61,223 bases of DNA from Comamonadaceae bacterium (GTDB taxonomy: Bacteria > Pseudomonadota > Gammaproteobacteria > Burkholderiales > Burkholderiaceae_C). A model generated the notes under the pieces. The model saw only the letters and a list, made by a program, of their open reading frames with translations. It had not been told where the DNA came from and did not search any database. The DNA lies in the NCBI GenBank assembly GCA_947372865.1, contig CANBVJ010000014.1:1-61223 (forward strand), in the 5' to 3' direction. Both the position numbers and the translations under genes were made by a program. Shown one piece after another: positions 50,293 through 59,402 of this stretch (position 1 is the first letter of the stretch; the number at the start of each line of letters is the position of its first letter).

Positions 50293-51915
50293 TTAACCAA
50301 TGACCTTGTTGGCCGCAGCATTGAGCTTGGGAGGCGTCTCAAAGGTGTGGAAAGGCGCTGGCGATGGAACTTCCCATTCCAAGCCTTCGGCCGATTCCCA
50401 AGGGCTTTGGGGCGCTTTTGCACCTTGGCCGCGCATGGTTGGCAGCACCACGAACAAGAAGAAGTAGACCTGGGCAAAACCGAAGGCAAAGCCGCCCACC
50501 GTAGCCAATGCGTTGAAGTCGGCAAACTGCATCGGGTAGTCGGCATAACGGCGCGGCATCCCCGCCAAGCCCAAGAAGTGCATCGGGAAGAAGGTCACGT
50601 TGAAGGCAATCAGCGACCACCAGAAGTGGATCTTGCCGCGTGTTTCGTTGTACATCACACCGGTCCACTTGGGGCTCCAGTAGTAGTAACCGGCAAACAT
50701 GGCATACAAGGAACCCGCCACCAGCACGTAATGGAAGTGCGCCACCACGTAGTACGTGTCGTGGATCTGGATGTCGATGGGCGCCATGGCCAGAATCAGA
50801 CCGGTAAATCCGCCCATGGTGAACACGAAGATGAAGCCTACGGCAAACAGCATTGGTGTCTCAAAGGTCATGGAACCTTGCCACATGGTGGCGATCCAGT
50901 TGAAGATCTTCACGGCGGTGGGCACTGCGATCAGCATCGTGGCGTACATGAAAAACAACTGGCCCGTGACCGGCATGCCCGAGGTGAACATGTGGTGCGC
51001 CCAGACGATGAAGGACAAAATGGCAATGCTGGACGTGGCGTACACCATAGAGGCGTAGCCGAACAGCCTTTTACGGGCAAACGTAGGAACCACGTGGCTG
51101 ATGATGCCGAAGGCCGGCAAGATCATGATGTAGACCTCAGGGTGGCCGAAGAACCAGAAAATATGCTGGTACATCACCGGGTCGCCGCCACCGGCGGGGT
51201 TGAAGAAGCTGGTGCCAAAGTGGCGGTCCGTCAGCGTCATGGTGATGGCGCCAGCCAACACGGGCATCACGGCGATCAGCAAATAGGCCGTAATCAGCCA
51301 GGTCCAGGCGAACATGGGCATCTTCATCAGCGTCATGCCAGGAGCGCGCATGTTCAGGATGGTGACGATGATGTTGATCGAACCCATGATGGACGAGGCG
51401 CCCAAAATGTGCAGGGCAAAAATACCGGCGTCCATGCTGGGGCCCATTTGCAGGGTCAGCGGAGCGTACAAGGTCCAGCCAGCAGCGGGTGCGCCGCCAG
51501 GCATGAAGAAGGAGCTAACAATCATGAGCGCTGCGGGAATCATCAGCCAGAAGCTGAAGTTGTTCATGCGCGCAAACGCCATGTCAGACGCGCCAATTTG
51601 CAGCGGAATCATCCAGTTCGCAAAGCCCACAAAGGCCGGCATGATGGCGCCAAACACCATGATCAGGCCGTGCATGGTGGTGAGCTGGTTGAACAACTCG
51701 GGGTTGACCAACTGCAAACCAGGCTGAAACAACTCAGCGCGAATGATCAGGGCCAGAATGCCGCCGACCATCAACATCGTGAAACTGAACAGCAAGTACA
51801 GCGTTCCAATGTCTTTGTGGTTGGTCGCAAACACCCAACGGCGCCAGCCGGTAGGGGCATGGTGGTCGTCGTGGTGTGCATGATCGTGATCATGGTGGTC
51901 TAAAACAGCGCTCAT
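50293..51915 (-). CDS. coxA: cytochrome c oxidase subunit I
   Basis: A 540-residue twelve-helix protein. Heme and CuB ligands are visible: [32 protein letters not shown] (the cross-linked His-Tyr helix), [12 protein letters not shown] (two CuB His) and [13 protein letters not shown] (heme a and a3 His). It is an aa3-type heme-copper oxidase. The N-terminus has a His-rich stretch ([14 protein letters not shown]). It is downstream of coxB. Confidence 0.98.
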   Translation of the reverse strand: MSAVLDHHDHDHAHHDDHHAPTGWRRWVFATNHKDIGTLYLLFSFTMLMVGGILALIIRAELFQPGLQLVNPELFNQLTTMHGLIMVFGAIMPAFVGFANWMIPLQIGASDMAFARMNNFSFWLMIPAALMIVSSFFMPGGAPAAGWTLYAPLTLQMGPSMDAGIFALHILGASSIMGSINIIVTILNMRAPGMTLMKMPMFAWTWLITAYLLIAVMPVLAGAITMTLTDRHFGTSFFNPAGGGDPVMYQHIFWFFGHPEVYIMILPAFGIISHVVPTFARKRLFGYASMVYATSSIAILSFIVWAHHMFTSGMPVTGQLFFMYATMLIAVPTAVKIFNWIATMWQGSMTFETPMLFAVGFIFVFTMGGFTGLILAMAPIDIQIHDTYYVVAHFHYVLVAGSLYAMFAGYYYWSPKWTGVMYNETRGKIHFWWSLIAFNVTFFPMHFLGLAGMPRRYADYPMQFADFNALATVGGFAFGFAQVYFFLFVVLPTMRGQGAKAPQSPWESAEGLEWEVPSPAPFHTFETPPKLNAAANKVIG

Positions 51916-51971
51916 ACTGGCTTCCTTTTCACTATTCTTAATTCAATATTGCAAGCGTTGGCCAAACAGCC

Positions 51972-53156
51972 TTACTTGCGCAGGGCCGCCACTTCGGAGG
52001 GCTGCACGAGCTGACCGGTTTTGTTGGACCAATGGTTCTTGGAGAAGCTGATCACTGCGGCAATGTCGGTATTGCTCAGGGCTTTCCACGAAGGCATGGC
52101 GCCGTTGTTCTGGCCATTCAGAAGAACCATAATTTGCTTGTTCTTGTCAGCATCAAGCACCACGGCGGCGCCGTCCAGGGGCTTGACCGCGCCGCCGCCC
52201 TTGCCGTTGGCTTGGTGGCAGGCTACGCAATTTTGGGCGTAAACCTTTTCACCGCGCTTGGTGATGTCGTCCAAGGTCCAGACTTTGCTGGGGTCGTCGG
52301 CCAAGGCAGCCATTTTCTTTTGCTCACCCGCAACCCACTTTGTGTAGTCTTCCGCCGACACCACCTTTACGTGAATGGGCATGTAAGAGTGCTCTTTTCC
52401 GCACAACTGCGAACATTGGCCGTAATAATCACCGATTTTTTCCGCACGGAACCAGGTGTCGCGCACAAACCCGGGAATCGCGGCTTGCTGGATGCCAAAG
52501 GATGGCACGTAAAAAGCGTGGATCACGTCGTTGGCCGTCGTAATCAGGCGCACTTTTTTATCCACCGGAATCACGAGCGGGTTGTCCACCTTGAGCAGAT
52601 AGTCATCGACGCCTTCGCCCTTTTTCGGACCGCCGTTGTTAGACATTTCGCGCTGGGCGGCGTCAATGGTGGCTACAAAGCCGATGCCTTCGCCTTCGCC
52701 CTTGAGGTAGTCGTAACCCCATTTCCACTGCATGCCGGTGACCTTGATGGTCAGGTCGGCGTTGGTGGTGTCTTTCATGGCGACCACGGCTTTGGTGGCA
52801 GGCAGGGCCATCAAAATCACGATGATGAAAGGCACCACAGTCCAGATGATTTCCACCGTGACCGACTCGTGGAAGGTGGCAGCCTTGTGGCCCACCGACT
52901 TACGGTGCTTCCAGATCGAATAAAACATCACCGCGAACACGGCGACAAAAATCACGGCACACAAAATCAGCATGAACCAGTGCAGCCATTGCTGGTCACG
53001 CGCCACCGAGGTGACGGGCGGGTACAAGTTCAACTGGTTGACGGCGGGGCCGCCGGGCAAATCATTGACGGCATGCGCCAAATTGATACCGGCGCTGGCA
53101 AGCCACAGGATGGCGGTGGCCAACATTGAAGCCAGATTTTTCCAAATGCTCTTCAT
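51972..53156 (-). CDS. coxB: cytochrome c oxidase subunit II with C-terminal cytochrome c domain
   Basis: A 394-residue protein with a signal sequence, two helices and the CuA domain: FYVPSFGIQQAAIPGF and YGQCSQLCGKEHSYMPIHV carry the CuA Cys, His and Met ligands. After about 300 a cytochrome c domain follows, with heme motif CVACH and distal Met in GAMPSWKAL. This is the caa3-type layout of subunit II. It heads the oxidase cluster. Start ATG 53156 (or 53171). Confidence 0.95.
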   Translation of the reverse strand: MKSIWKNLASMLATAILWLASAGINLAHAVNDLPGGPAVNQLNLYPPVTSVARDQQWLHWFMLILCAVIFVAVFAVMFYSIWKHRKSVGHKAATFHESVTVEIIWTVVPFIIVILMALPATKAVVAMKDTTNADLTIKVTGMQWKWGYDYLKGEGEGIGFVATIDAAQREMSNNGGPKKGEGVDDYLLKVDNPLVIPVDKKVRLITTANDVIHAFYVPSFGIQQAAIPGFVRDTWFRAEKIGDYYGQCSQLCGKEHSYMPIHVKVVSAEDYTKWVAGEQKKMAALADDPSKVWTLDDITKRGEKVYAQNCVACHQANGKGGGAVKPLDGAAVVLDADKNKQIMVLLNGQNNGAMPSWKALSNTDIAAVISFSKNHWSNKTGQLVQPSEVAALRK

Positions 53157-53219
53157 CGTATTCACTTTCAATGCCTCAAAGTATGCAAACCCAGTACCAA
53201 AACCTGCTCCGGCAGTGCC

Positions 53220-53696
53220 TCACGAGGCACGCGCGGCGCGCTTGATCTCTGCCGCCAGTGCTGCACGCCATTCCGGACGGACAAATCGCCCTACCGTAAT
53301 GACCTGCCCCTGGCCGCGTAACGCAATGAGTTGCTGCGCATGCGCCGGCAACTCAACATTCACCCATTCCCGCTGAAACACGGCCTGGTGCAACACACCG
53401 GCCAACTCGCATTTCACCGTGAGCTGGTTTGCGTCAATGCAAATATGCTCTCGGTCCAGGCTACGCCGTGCAAAACACACAAAGCAAACGCCCAGAACCC
53501 CTATTTCCAATGCAGAAAACGGCAACACCAGCGTCGCCCCCAACACCCAGAAAAACAAGCCAATGCACAAGGAAATTGCGCTCAGGGACAAGTAACAGAT
53601 TCCTAGCTGTGCCGGGGTCATTGCGCAGTTTTGCCGCAATAACCATTCCACCCGGTGGCCCTGGACCGTCGCAAATCGATACTTACGGGAATTCAC
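53220..53696 (-). CDS. DUF2244 integral membrane protein
   Basis: A 158-residue protein with two membrane helices (QLGICYLSLSAISLCIGLFF, and LEIGVLGVCFVCFARR after LVLPFSA). WLLRQNCAMTP before helix one and REWVNVELP, GRFVRPEWRAALAAEI at the end match DUF2244. The start GTG 53696 is chosen because the NC-motif before the first helix belongs to the family. It lies just upstream of coxB; function unknown. Confidence 0.82.
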   Translation of the reverse strand: MNSRKYRFATVQGHRVEWLLRQNCAMTPAQLGICYLSLSAISLCIGLFFWVLGATLVLPFSALEIGVLGVCFVCFARRSLDREHICIDANQLTVKCELAGVLHQAVFQREWVNVELPAHAQQLIALRGQGQVITVGRFVRPEWRAALAAEIKRAARAS

Positions 53697-53836
53697 GCAA
53701 TATACCGATGGTTGATAGGGCCTATTTGACCCGCGTGCGGGAGGGAAGGTATCCAACGAGTGGCCGCGATTGTAGCCCAAGGTATTTGGCGTATTTCCCC
53801 TAGGCCTTCAGGCGAAACACCGTGGGCCAAACACCA

Positions 53837-54772
53837 TCAAGGTGCGTCTTTGGCCGGCGCCACCGGGCTAGCGCGCAAGGCACTGCGAAAGTCATCCAGC
53901 GACACATGGGTTTGCGCCCGTACCGGCATGCGCGGTGCGGGTTTGAAGGCGTGGCCGTAAATAATTTCAAAACCCAGGCGCAGGCGTTCGGGCTGCGCCG
54001 GATCGACCAGGCGCTGGCTGATTTGCGCCTGCAGCTCGGCGTGCCACTGCCGTCCACGCAGCCCCGCAAAGCGCTGCGGGTGCAAATTGCGCCCCAGACC
54101 GCGCAATTCGGCCAGCACATGGTCTGGCGAGGAAAACGTCAGGGTGAGGCGCTCCATGTCCATCACCGGTTCGGCAAAACCGGCTTCCACCAGCATGTCG
54201 CCCCAATCGTGCATATCGGTAAATTCATGGGCGGGTTCAGGCCAGCCCAGGGCCGCGTACATCTGGCGCAGTTCGCGCAGCGTGTCCGGGCCGAAGCAGG
54301 AAAACATAACAAAGCCATCGGTGGCGAGCAACTGGTGCCAGTGCGCAATCAGGGTTTGCGGGTCTGGCGCCATGTGCAAGGCCATATTGGCCCACAACAT
54401 GTCCACGGGCTGCGTGGGCGCGTCAAATTGCAGGGCGGGCGCGCGCCAGTGCCGGGCGTCCCACCATGGCTTGGCCAGCGCGCGGCGCACCTGCGGCACT
54501 GCTTGGGGTGGGGTTTGGTTGACAAAACACTGGGCCTGCGGGTAACGCTGCGCCAGCACCGGGTGAATGCCCATGGCACCACGCAAGGGCTCCCAGTGCA
54601 GCCAATGTTCGGGCTTTTTGACGATCCAGTGCAGCCGCTCTTCCATGCGCCGGGCCACTTCTTCGTGCAACCAGGCCGATGGGGCGCTGGGTGCCACGCC
54701 AGGCAAGTGCGCCCAACGCGCAGCGGCAAGAGCATCGATGGTGGGCGGGCGCTGGGGGGGCAAAGGAGGCAT
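53837..54772 (-). CDS. BioC-like methyltransferase-family protein with degenerate SAM motif
   Basis: A 311-residue protein. The C-terminal two thirds match the BioC/NDUFAF5-type methyltransferases: VDMLWANMALHMAPDPQTLI, DGFVMFSCFGPDTLRELR, FTDMHDWGDMLVEAGFAEPVMD. However, motif I (D-x-GCG-x-G) is absent; WEPLRGAMGIHPVLAQRYP stands in its place. GGAG lies just upstream of ATG 54772. Named 'biotin biosynthesis' in related genomes, it may have another role. It is divergent from comF (54 bases). Confidence 0.7.
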   Translation of the reverse strand: MPPLPPQRPPTIDALAAARWAHLPGVAPSAPSAWLHEEVARRMEERLHWIVKKPEHWLHWEPLRGAMGIHPVLAQRYPQAQCFVNQTPPQAVPQVRRALAKPWWDARHWRAPALQFDAPTQPVDMLWANMALHMAPDPQTLIAHWHQLLATDGFVMFSCFGPDTLRELRQMYAALGWPEPAHEFTDMHDWGDMLVEAGFAEPVMDMERLTLTFSSPDHVLAELRGLGRNLHPQRFAGLRGRQWHAELQAQISQRLVDPAQPERLRLGFEIIYGHAFKPAPRMPVRAQTHVSLDDFRSALRASPVAPAKDAP

Positions 54773-54826
54773 AAAAACACAGACGCGGGGCAACGGGCCC
54801 CGCAGAGCGCGCAGTATATTGGCTGC

Positions 54827-55543
54827 ATGTCCTGGCTTTGGCCTCAGAAACTCATCCGCCGCCTGCCCAGCCAGTGCGCGGTTTGCCACGCCTGGCCGAG
54901 CCAGCCGGTGTGCGAAGCCTGCGTGCGCCTGTTTGCCCAACCCACCACCCGCTGCCGGAGTTGCGCCCTGCCCTTGCCCCTGCATTCACCCGAGGGACAG
55001 GACCGCTGCGGCGCATGTATTGCAACGCCCCCGGTGCCAGACGCTGCCTTGGCCGCCGTGGCCTACGCCTATCCGTGGTCCCAACTGGTGCTGGAGTTCA
55101 AATTTGCGCAGCATCCGGCGTGGGCGCGCAGCATGGCGCTGCTGATGCGCAGTGCGCCCTGGGTAGAACCGGCGCTGGAAGCTGCCGATGTGCTGCTGCC
55201 CATGCCGCTGTCGCGCCTGCGGCTGCAAGAACGCGGCTTTAACCAGGCTTTGCTGCTGGCGCGCGCCCTGGCGCCAGACAAAACCCAGGCACAGGTACTG
55301 TTGCGCGTGCGCGACACCCCCGCCCAAAGCAGCCTCTCGCGCGCGGCGCGGCTGACCAATGTGCAGCACGCCTTTGCCGTGGATCCTGTGCGCCAGACCG
55401 ACATCGTGGGCAAGCGCCTGGTGCTGGTCGATGACGTGATGACCAGCGGCGCCTCGCTGGCCGCTGCCGCGGCGTGTCTGCGCCAAGCGGGGGCGGCGCA
55501 CATTACGGCATTGGTATTTGCCCGCGCCGAACGCGGCGCCTGA
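54827..55543 (+). CDS. ComF family phosphoribosyltransferase-like protein
   Basis: A 238-residue protein. The N-terminus has two Cys pairs of a zinc-finger-like region (CAVCHAWP, VCEACV and CRSCALPL, CGACI). The PRPP-type motif LVLVDDVMTSGAS lies near residue 200, with RGFNQALLLARAL in the middle. ComF proteins take part in DNA uptake in competent bacteria. The frame is open far upstream over the antisense of the bioC-like gene and is cut at ATG 54827. Confidence 0.88.
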   Translation: MSWLWPQKLIRRLPSQCAVCHAWPSQPVCEACVRLFAQPTTRCRSCALPLPLHSPEGQDRCGACIATPPVPDAALAAVAYAYPWSQLVLEFKFAQHPAWARSMALLMRSAPWVEPALEAADVLLPMPLSRLRLQERGFNQALLLARALAPDKTQAQVLLRVRDTPAQSSLSRAARLTNVQHAFAVDPVRQTDIVGKRLVLVDDVMTSGASLAAAAACLRQAGAAHITALVFARAERGA

Positions 55544-55588
55544 CGCGGGCGGACAGCCTGCGCCGGCTGGGGCGGCGACAATCGCCCC

Positions 55589-56065
55589 ATGTTCCATATT
55601 GTTCTGGTCGAGCCCGAAATTCCGCCCAATACGGGCAACGTCATCCGCCTGGCGGCCAATACCGGCTGCAGCCTGCATCTGGTCGAGCCCCTGGGCTTTT
55701 CCATGGACGACAAGCACATGCGCCGCGCCGGGCTGGATTACCACGAGTACGCCACGCTGCGCCGCCACGCCAGTTGGCAGGCGTTTCTGGAGCAAGAAAA
55801 ACCTAGGCCAGAACGCATGTTCACCCTCAGCACGCGCGGCACGCGCAGCCCCTATGACGTGGCGTTCTTGCCCGGCGACTGGCTGGTGTTTGGTTCGGAA
55901 ACCAAGGGCATTTCAGACACCGTGCGCGCCGCCTTTGGCACCGGCCAAAGCCTGAAACTGCCCATGCAGCCGGGCCAACGTAGCCTCAACCTGTCCAACG
56001 CGGTGGCGGTGACGGTGTTTGAGGCCTGGCGGCAAAACGGCTTTGACGTCGTGGCTCAGGCGTAA
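55589..56065 (+). CDS. trmL: tRNA (cytidine34-2'-O)-methyltransferase TrmL
   Basis: A 158-residue SPOUT methyltransferase of family length. The start HIVLVEPEIPPNTGNVIRLA and LHLVEPLGFSMDD are its signatures; LVFGSETKGI and RSLNLSNAVAVTVFEAWRQ form the SAM knot. It 2'-O-methylates the wobble base of tRNA-Leu. It overlaps the convergent MaoC-type gene by 10 bases. Confidence 0.95.
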   Translation: MFHIVLVEPEIPPNTGNVIRLAANTGCSLHLVEPLGFSMDDKHMRRAGLDYHEYATLRRHASWQAFLEQEKPRPERMFTLSTRGTRSPYDVAFLPGDWLVFGSETKGISDTVRAAFGTGQSLKLPMQPGQRSLNLSNAVAVTVFEAWRQNGFDVVAQA

Positions 56066-56511
56066 AGCCGGGCGATCGATTCGGCGATACACACTGGTTT
56101 GGCCGCACCCTCGCGCTCGGTGGTGACTTCCCAGGTCAGTTGCAGGCCCTGGTTTTCAATCGGTTCGGCTTTCAGCAGCGTCAGGCTGGCGCGCAGGCGG
56201 CTGCCCACGGGCACCGGGCCAATGAAGCGCACGCGGTTCAGACCATAGTTCACGCCCATGCGCACATCGGCAATGTGCAAAGCGGAGTCAAAAAACTTCG
56301 GAATCAAAGACAGGGTCAGAAACCCATGCGCAATTGGCGCGCCAAACGGGCCGGCCTTGGCGCGTTCCACGTCCACGTGTATCCACTGGTGGTCACCGGT
56401 GGCCTGGGCAAACTGGTTAACCGCCTCTTGGGTAACAAGAATCCAATCGCTGGTGGCCACGTGCTGGCCGACCAGGCCGACGAGCTCTTGCAATGTGTTG
56501 ATGGTTTTCAT
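56056..56511 (-). CDS. MaoC-like (R)-specific hydratase
   Basis: A 151-residue hot-dog fold protein. FAQATGDHQWIHVDVERA holds the catalytic Asp and His of the hydratase-2 motif, and PFGAPIAHGFLTLSLIP completes it. VNYGLNRVRFIGPVPVGSRL is the common end. Substrates are (R)-hydroxyacyl-CoA or acyl-CoA thioesters, possibly feeding PHA metabolism. The ATG 56511 is preceded by GGAGG-like sequence. Confidence 0.85.
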   Translation of the reverse strand: MKTINTLQELVGLVGQHVATSDWILVTQEAVNQFAQATGDHQWIHVDVERAKAGPFGAPIAHGFLTLSLIPKFFDSALHIADVRMGVNYGLNRVRFIGPVPVGSRLRASLTLLKAEPIENQGLQLTWEVTTEREGAAKPVCIAESIARLYA

Positions 56512-56546
56512 GGTGTTTGCCTTTGGTTTGGAGGAAAGCGTCAGAT

Positions 56547-57170
56547 TCAGGCCGGCAGCGACAGCCACTTGCAGATGGAAACCCACTGCGCCAAGTCGCG
56601 CTCCATGCGGCTGGGCGCCACGTCAAACAGCGACAGGCCGCTCACCGCCAGGTGCACGTAATTTTGGGTGTCGCGCAGGGTGCCGGCCAGCGGCAGGCCC
56701 AAAGAATCCACAAAGGCATTGAACTGATCGGCCGCCAGGGTGCGTTCGTCCACCCGCATACCCACAATGCCCACGTCCAGGCGGTCCGCGTGGCGGCTTT
56801 TGGCCAAGGCGTCCAAAAAGCCACGTGTGGCGTACATGTCAAAAATGCTGGCCTGCAGGGGCACCACCACCTTGTCGGCCATTTTGAGCACGTCTTTGAG
56901 CGCCTGGCCCGTCAGGCCGGCGGGCGTGTCAAGCACCACATGGCCCGCGCTCTTGGGCGGCTTGGCCAGCGCCTCGGGGTCGACCGGCCAGGCCGCAATC
57001 GGATTGGCGCTGGCGGGGCGCAGGCTCAGCCACAGGCTCGAAGACTGTTGTGGATCGGCATCGCCCAGGCGCACCGCGTGGCCCTGCGAGGCCAGGTAGC
57101 CGGCAATATTGGTGGACAGGGTGGATTTGCCTGCGCCCCCTTTGGGGTTGATAACGACGATAAGGCTCAT
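56547..57170 (-). CDS. ParA/MinD-family ATPase
   Basis: A 207-residue P-loop ATPase with the deviant Walker A VINPKGGAGKSTLSTNIA, LGDADPQQSS (A') and VVLDTPAGLTG (B). No DNA-binding N-terminus is present, and no ParB gene lies beside it, so it is an orphan ParA-like protein. Such proteins position cellular cargo; the cargo here is unknown. Confidence 0.88.
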   Translation of the reverse strand: MSLIVVINPKGGAGKSTLSTNIAGYLASQGHAVRLGDADPQQSSSLWLSLRPASANPIAAWPVDPEALAKPPKSAGHVVLDTPAGLTGQALKDVLKMADKVVVPLQASIFDMYATRGFLDALAKSRHADRLDVGIVGMRVDERTLAADQFNAFVDSLGLPLAGTLRDTQNYVHLAVSGLSLFDVAPSRMERDLAQWVSICKWLSLPA

Positions 57171-57270
57171 GGTGTGCTCCTGAATTCCAGATAAAAACTA
57201 GGCTGCATTATGGAATGCGGCAGACCGGCGAGCGGCGTTCCTGCGTCGCGCAGGTGGCGCTGTCAGCGCG

Positions 57271-58032
57271 TCAGGCCAGGCCGTCCCACAGCAGCTTGAC
57301 GCCCATGAGCAACATGCCGGCGTACAAAAATCGGTAAAAAAGCACCTGGCTGATGGTGCGCGCCAGCCGCACGCCAATCCACACGCCCACGGGCGCCAGT
57401 GGCAAAAGCACCAACGAGGTCGTCATATTGCGCATGTCCAGCAGCCCCAGCCAGGCGTAGGGAATCCACTTGCACAGGTTCACCACAAAGAAGAAAAACG
57501 CCATGCTGGCCGTGAATTTGATCGGGCTCATGCGCAGGCCAATGACATAGGCGTTGATGGGCGGGCCCCCGGCGTGCGCAATAAAACTGGTAAAGCCCGA
57601 GGTCGTGGCCAGCAAGGCGCCCACCCAGCGCGGCGGCGGCGCGTCGCCTGCTTTGGGTGGAAAGGCCAGGCGCTGGGCCAAAAACAGCAGGGTAAATCCG
57701 CCCACAATCGCGGCCACCGTGTGCGCCTGCAGTAGCTTGAACAGCAGCGCGCCAATGACGATGCCCAACACGCCAAAGGGCAGGATGTGGCGCAGCAGCG
57801 CCATGTCAAAGTCCTTGCGAAAGGCGGCCATGCCCAGCACGTCCATCACAAACAGCACCGGCATCAAAATGGCCGCCGCCTCGGGCACGGTGACCGCCAG
57901 CGCCATCATGGGCACGGCCAGTGAGCCAAAACCGGCACCGAAGCCACTCTTGCTAATGCCCAGCAAAATGACGGCGGGCACCGACACGGCATAGAAATAC
58001 GGGTCGGTAATCAGGGGCCAGGCTTCGGTCAT
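57271..58032 (-). CDS. TauE/SafE-family permease
   Basis: A 253-residue membrane protein with about seven to eight helices. GISKSGFGAGFGSLAVPMMAL is typical, cut here as SKSGFGAGFGSLAVPMM, and TSGFTSFIAHAGGPPINAY the second repeat. The family exports sulfite or sulfonates or takes up organic sulfur compounds. The substrate is unknown. It is divergent from the DUF1841 gene (31 bases). Confidence 0.85.
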   Translation of the reverse strand: MTEAWPLITDPYFYAVSVPAVILLGISKSGFGAGFGSLAVPMMALAVTVPEAAAILMPVLFVMDVLGMAAFRKDFDMALLRHILPFGVLGIVIGALLFKLLQAHTVAAIVGGFTLLFLAQRLAFPPKAGDAPPPRWVGALLATTSGFTSFIAHAGGPPINAYVIGLRMSPIKFTASMAFFFFVVNLCKWIPYAWLGLLDMRNMTTSLVLLPLAPVGVWIGVRLARTISQVLFYRFLYAGMLLMGVKLLWDGLA

Positions 58033-58063
58033 GGGCGCAAAGCCCCATGGTAACCTTCTGACC

Positions 58064-58498
58064 ATGTTCAACCCCTCCCAAGCCGACGTGCGCCGTTATT
58101 TTTGCGCTGTCTACGCCAAAGCCCGTACCCAGCAGCCGCTTGAAGCGCTGGAAACCATTGCCGCCCAGTGGATTGACGAACACCCCGAATACCACGCCGA
58201 CCTGCGCGATGCCGATGCGGCGGTAGCTGCGGTCTATGACGGCGTTGACGGCCGCACCAACCCGTTTTTGCACCTGTCCATGCATTTGTCCATCAGCGAA
58301 CAAAGCTCGATTGACCAACCGCGCGGCATTCGCCAGGCGGTGGAGTTGCTTACGCACAAGCGCAATTCCCTGCACCGCGCGCACCACGACGCCATGGAAT
58401 GCCTGGGCAAGATGCTGTGGGAAAGCCAGCGCGCTGGCCGCCCGCCCGACGGCGACGCCTACATCGCCTGCGTGCAGCGCCACGCGACGCGCGACTAG
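58064..58498 (+). CDS. DUF1841 family protein
   Basis: A 144-residue soluble protein. MFNPSQADVRRYFCAVYAK and NPFLHLSMHLSISEQ followed by AHHDAMECLGKMLWESQR are the DUF1841 signatures. His and Glu residues in the two helices suggest a metal site, but this is not established. A bidirectional terminator follows. Confidence 0.85.
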   Translation: MFNPSQADVRRYFCAVYAKARTQQPLEALETIAAQWIDEHPEYHADLRDADAAVAAVYDGVDGRTNPFLHLSMHLSISEQSSIDQPRGIRQAVELLTHKRNSLHRAHHDAMECLGKMLWESQRAGRPPDGDAYIACVQRHATRD

Positions 58499-58522
58499 GA
58501 AACAAAAGGAAACGCCAGACGT

Positions 58523-58550
58523 AAAAAAACCGCCCGAGGGCGGTTTTTTT
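58523..58550. terminator. bidirectional terminator
   Basis: AAAAAAACCGCCC (58523-58535) pairs with GGGCGGTTTTTTT (58538-58550) around a minimal loop. A/T-runs on both sides serve both the DUF1841 gene and the convergent cytochrome c gene. Confidence 0.9.
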
Positions 58551-58567
58551 GTGCGGCGCGTGTCCGT

Positions 58568-59233
58568 TTAGCGGAAGCGGCTCTCAGGCACGGTCTTGAG
58601 TTCGCCTGGCAAACCACCAAGGTAATTGGCCAGAACTTTCAGCTCAGCATTGGAAAACTGCTTGGCCACGCCGCCCATGATGGCGTTGCCACGGCCGACT
58701 TGCGGGTTGCCTTCGGTCTTGTAGGACTTCAGGGCGACAAACAGGTAGTCGCTGTACTGGCCAGCCAGCTTGGGGTAGCTCGGGTCGATCGGCTTGCTCA
58801 GGCTTTCGCCATGGCAAGAGCTGCAAGCGCCTTTGGCCACCAGTTCGACCGCTTTGGCCGAACCGTCAGCCGCTTTTTCCAGGGGCTTGGCGTTGACATC
58901 CACGCCGCTGGTGGAATAGAAGGCCGCCAGATCCGCCATGTCTTGGTCGCTCAAAGAAGTGGCAATACCGCGCATGGAGGGATGTTTGCGCTCGCCCTTT
59001 TTGTAGGCGTTCAGGGCGGAGATGATGTATTTCTCGCCCTGACCCGAGATTTTGGGAACTTTGTAAATTTCGGGGAAGCTGGCTTGGTAGCCCACGATGC
59101 CGTGGCAGCCGATGCACATGGCATTTTTCTTGAGGCCGGCGGCGGCGTCACCCTTGATGTCTTGGGCTTGGGCAGCAAGCACCGTCACAGAAGCGACAAG
59201 AAGTGCAGTCAGGGAGCGGAGCGATAGATTCAT
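58568..59233 (-). CDS. diheme cytochrome c (c4-like)
   Basis: A 221-residue periplasmic protein. A signal peptide (LTALLVASVTVLAAQAQ) precedes two cytochrome c modules with heme motifs CIGCH (about 40) and CSSCH (about 137). Axial Met candidates lie in HPSMRGIA and AIMGGVAK. It is of cytochrome c4 size and probably feeds electrons to the terminal oxidase. The upstream minus-strand sequence has a TATAAT at 59280-59285. Confidence 0.9.
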   Translation of the reverse strand: MNLSLRSLTALLVASVTVLAAQAQDIKGDAAAGLKKNAMCIGCHGIVGYQASFPEIYKVPKISGQGEKYIISALNAYKKGERKHPSMRGIATSLSDQDMADLAAFYSTSGVDVNAKPLEKAADGSAKAVELVAKGACSSCHGESLSKPIDPSYPKLAGQYSDYLFVALKSYKTEGNPQVGRGNAIMGGVAKQFSNAELKVLANYLGGLPGELKTVPESRFR

Positions 59234-59402
59234 TTTGCGCAGACAATCGAAAGGGTATTGGTATAAATTGGCTGCGCGGATTATATCGGCCAGTCTGATG
59301 CACTTTGCGCCGCTGCCTATTGCCCAGTCACCAGCCACCTTTGGGTGTCTTTGTTGCTGATTTTTTGTGATTCCAACCTCGTCTTGTTCGATTGCCTCAT
59401 CC

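Noticed and set aside
50125..51903. 592-residue plus-strand open frame opposite coxA
   Set aside because: It is the exact antisense of subunit I, with His/Gln/Arg-rich shadow composition and no recognisable domain.
53822..54826. Open extension upstream of comF
   Set aside because: It is antisense to the bioC-like gene; ComF proteins start with the Cys pairs found after 54827.
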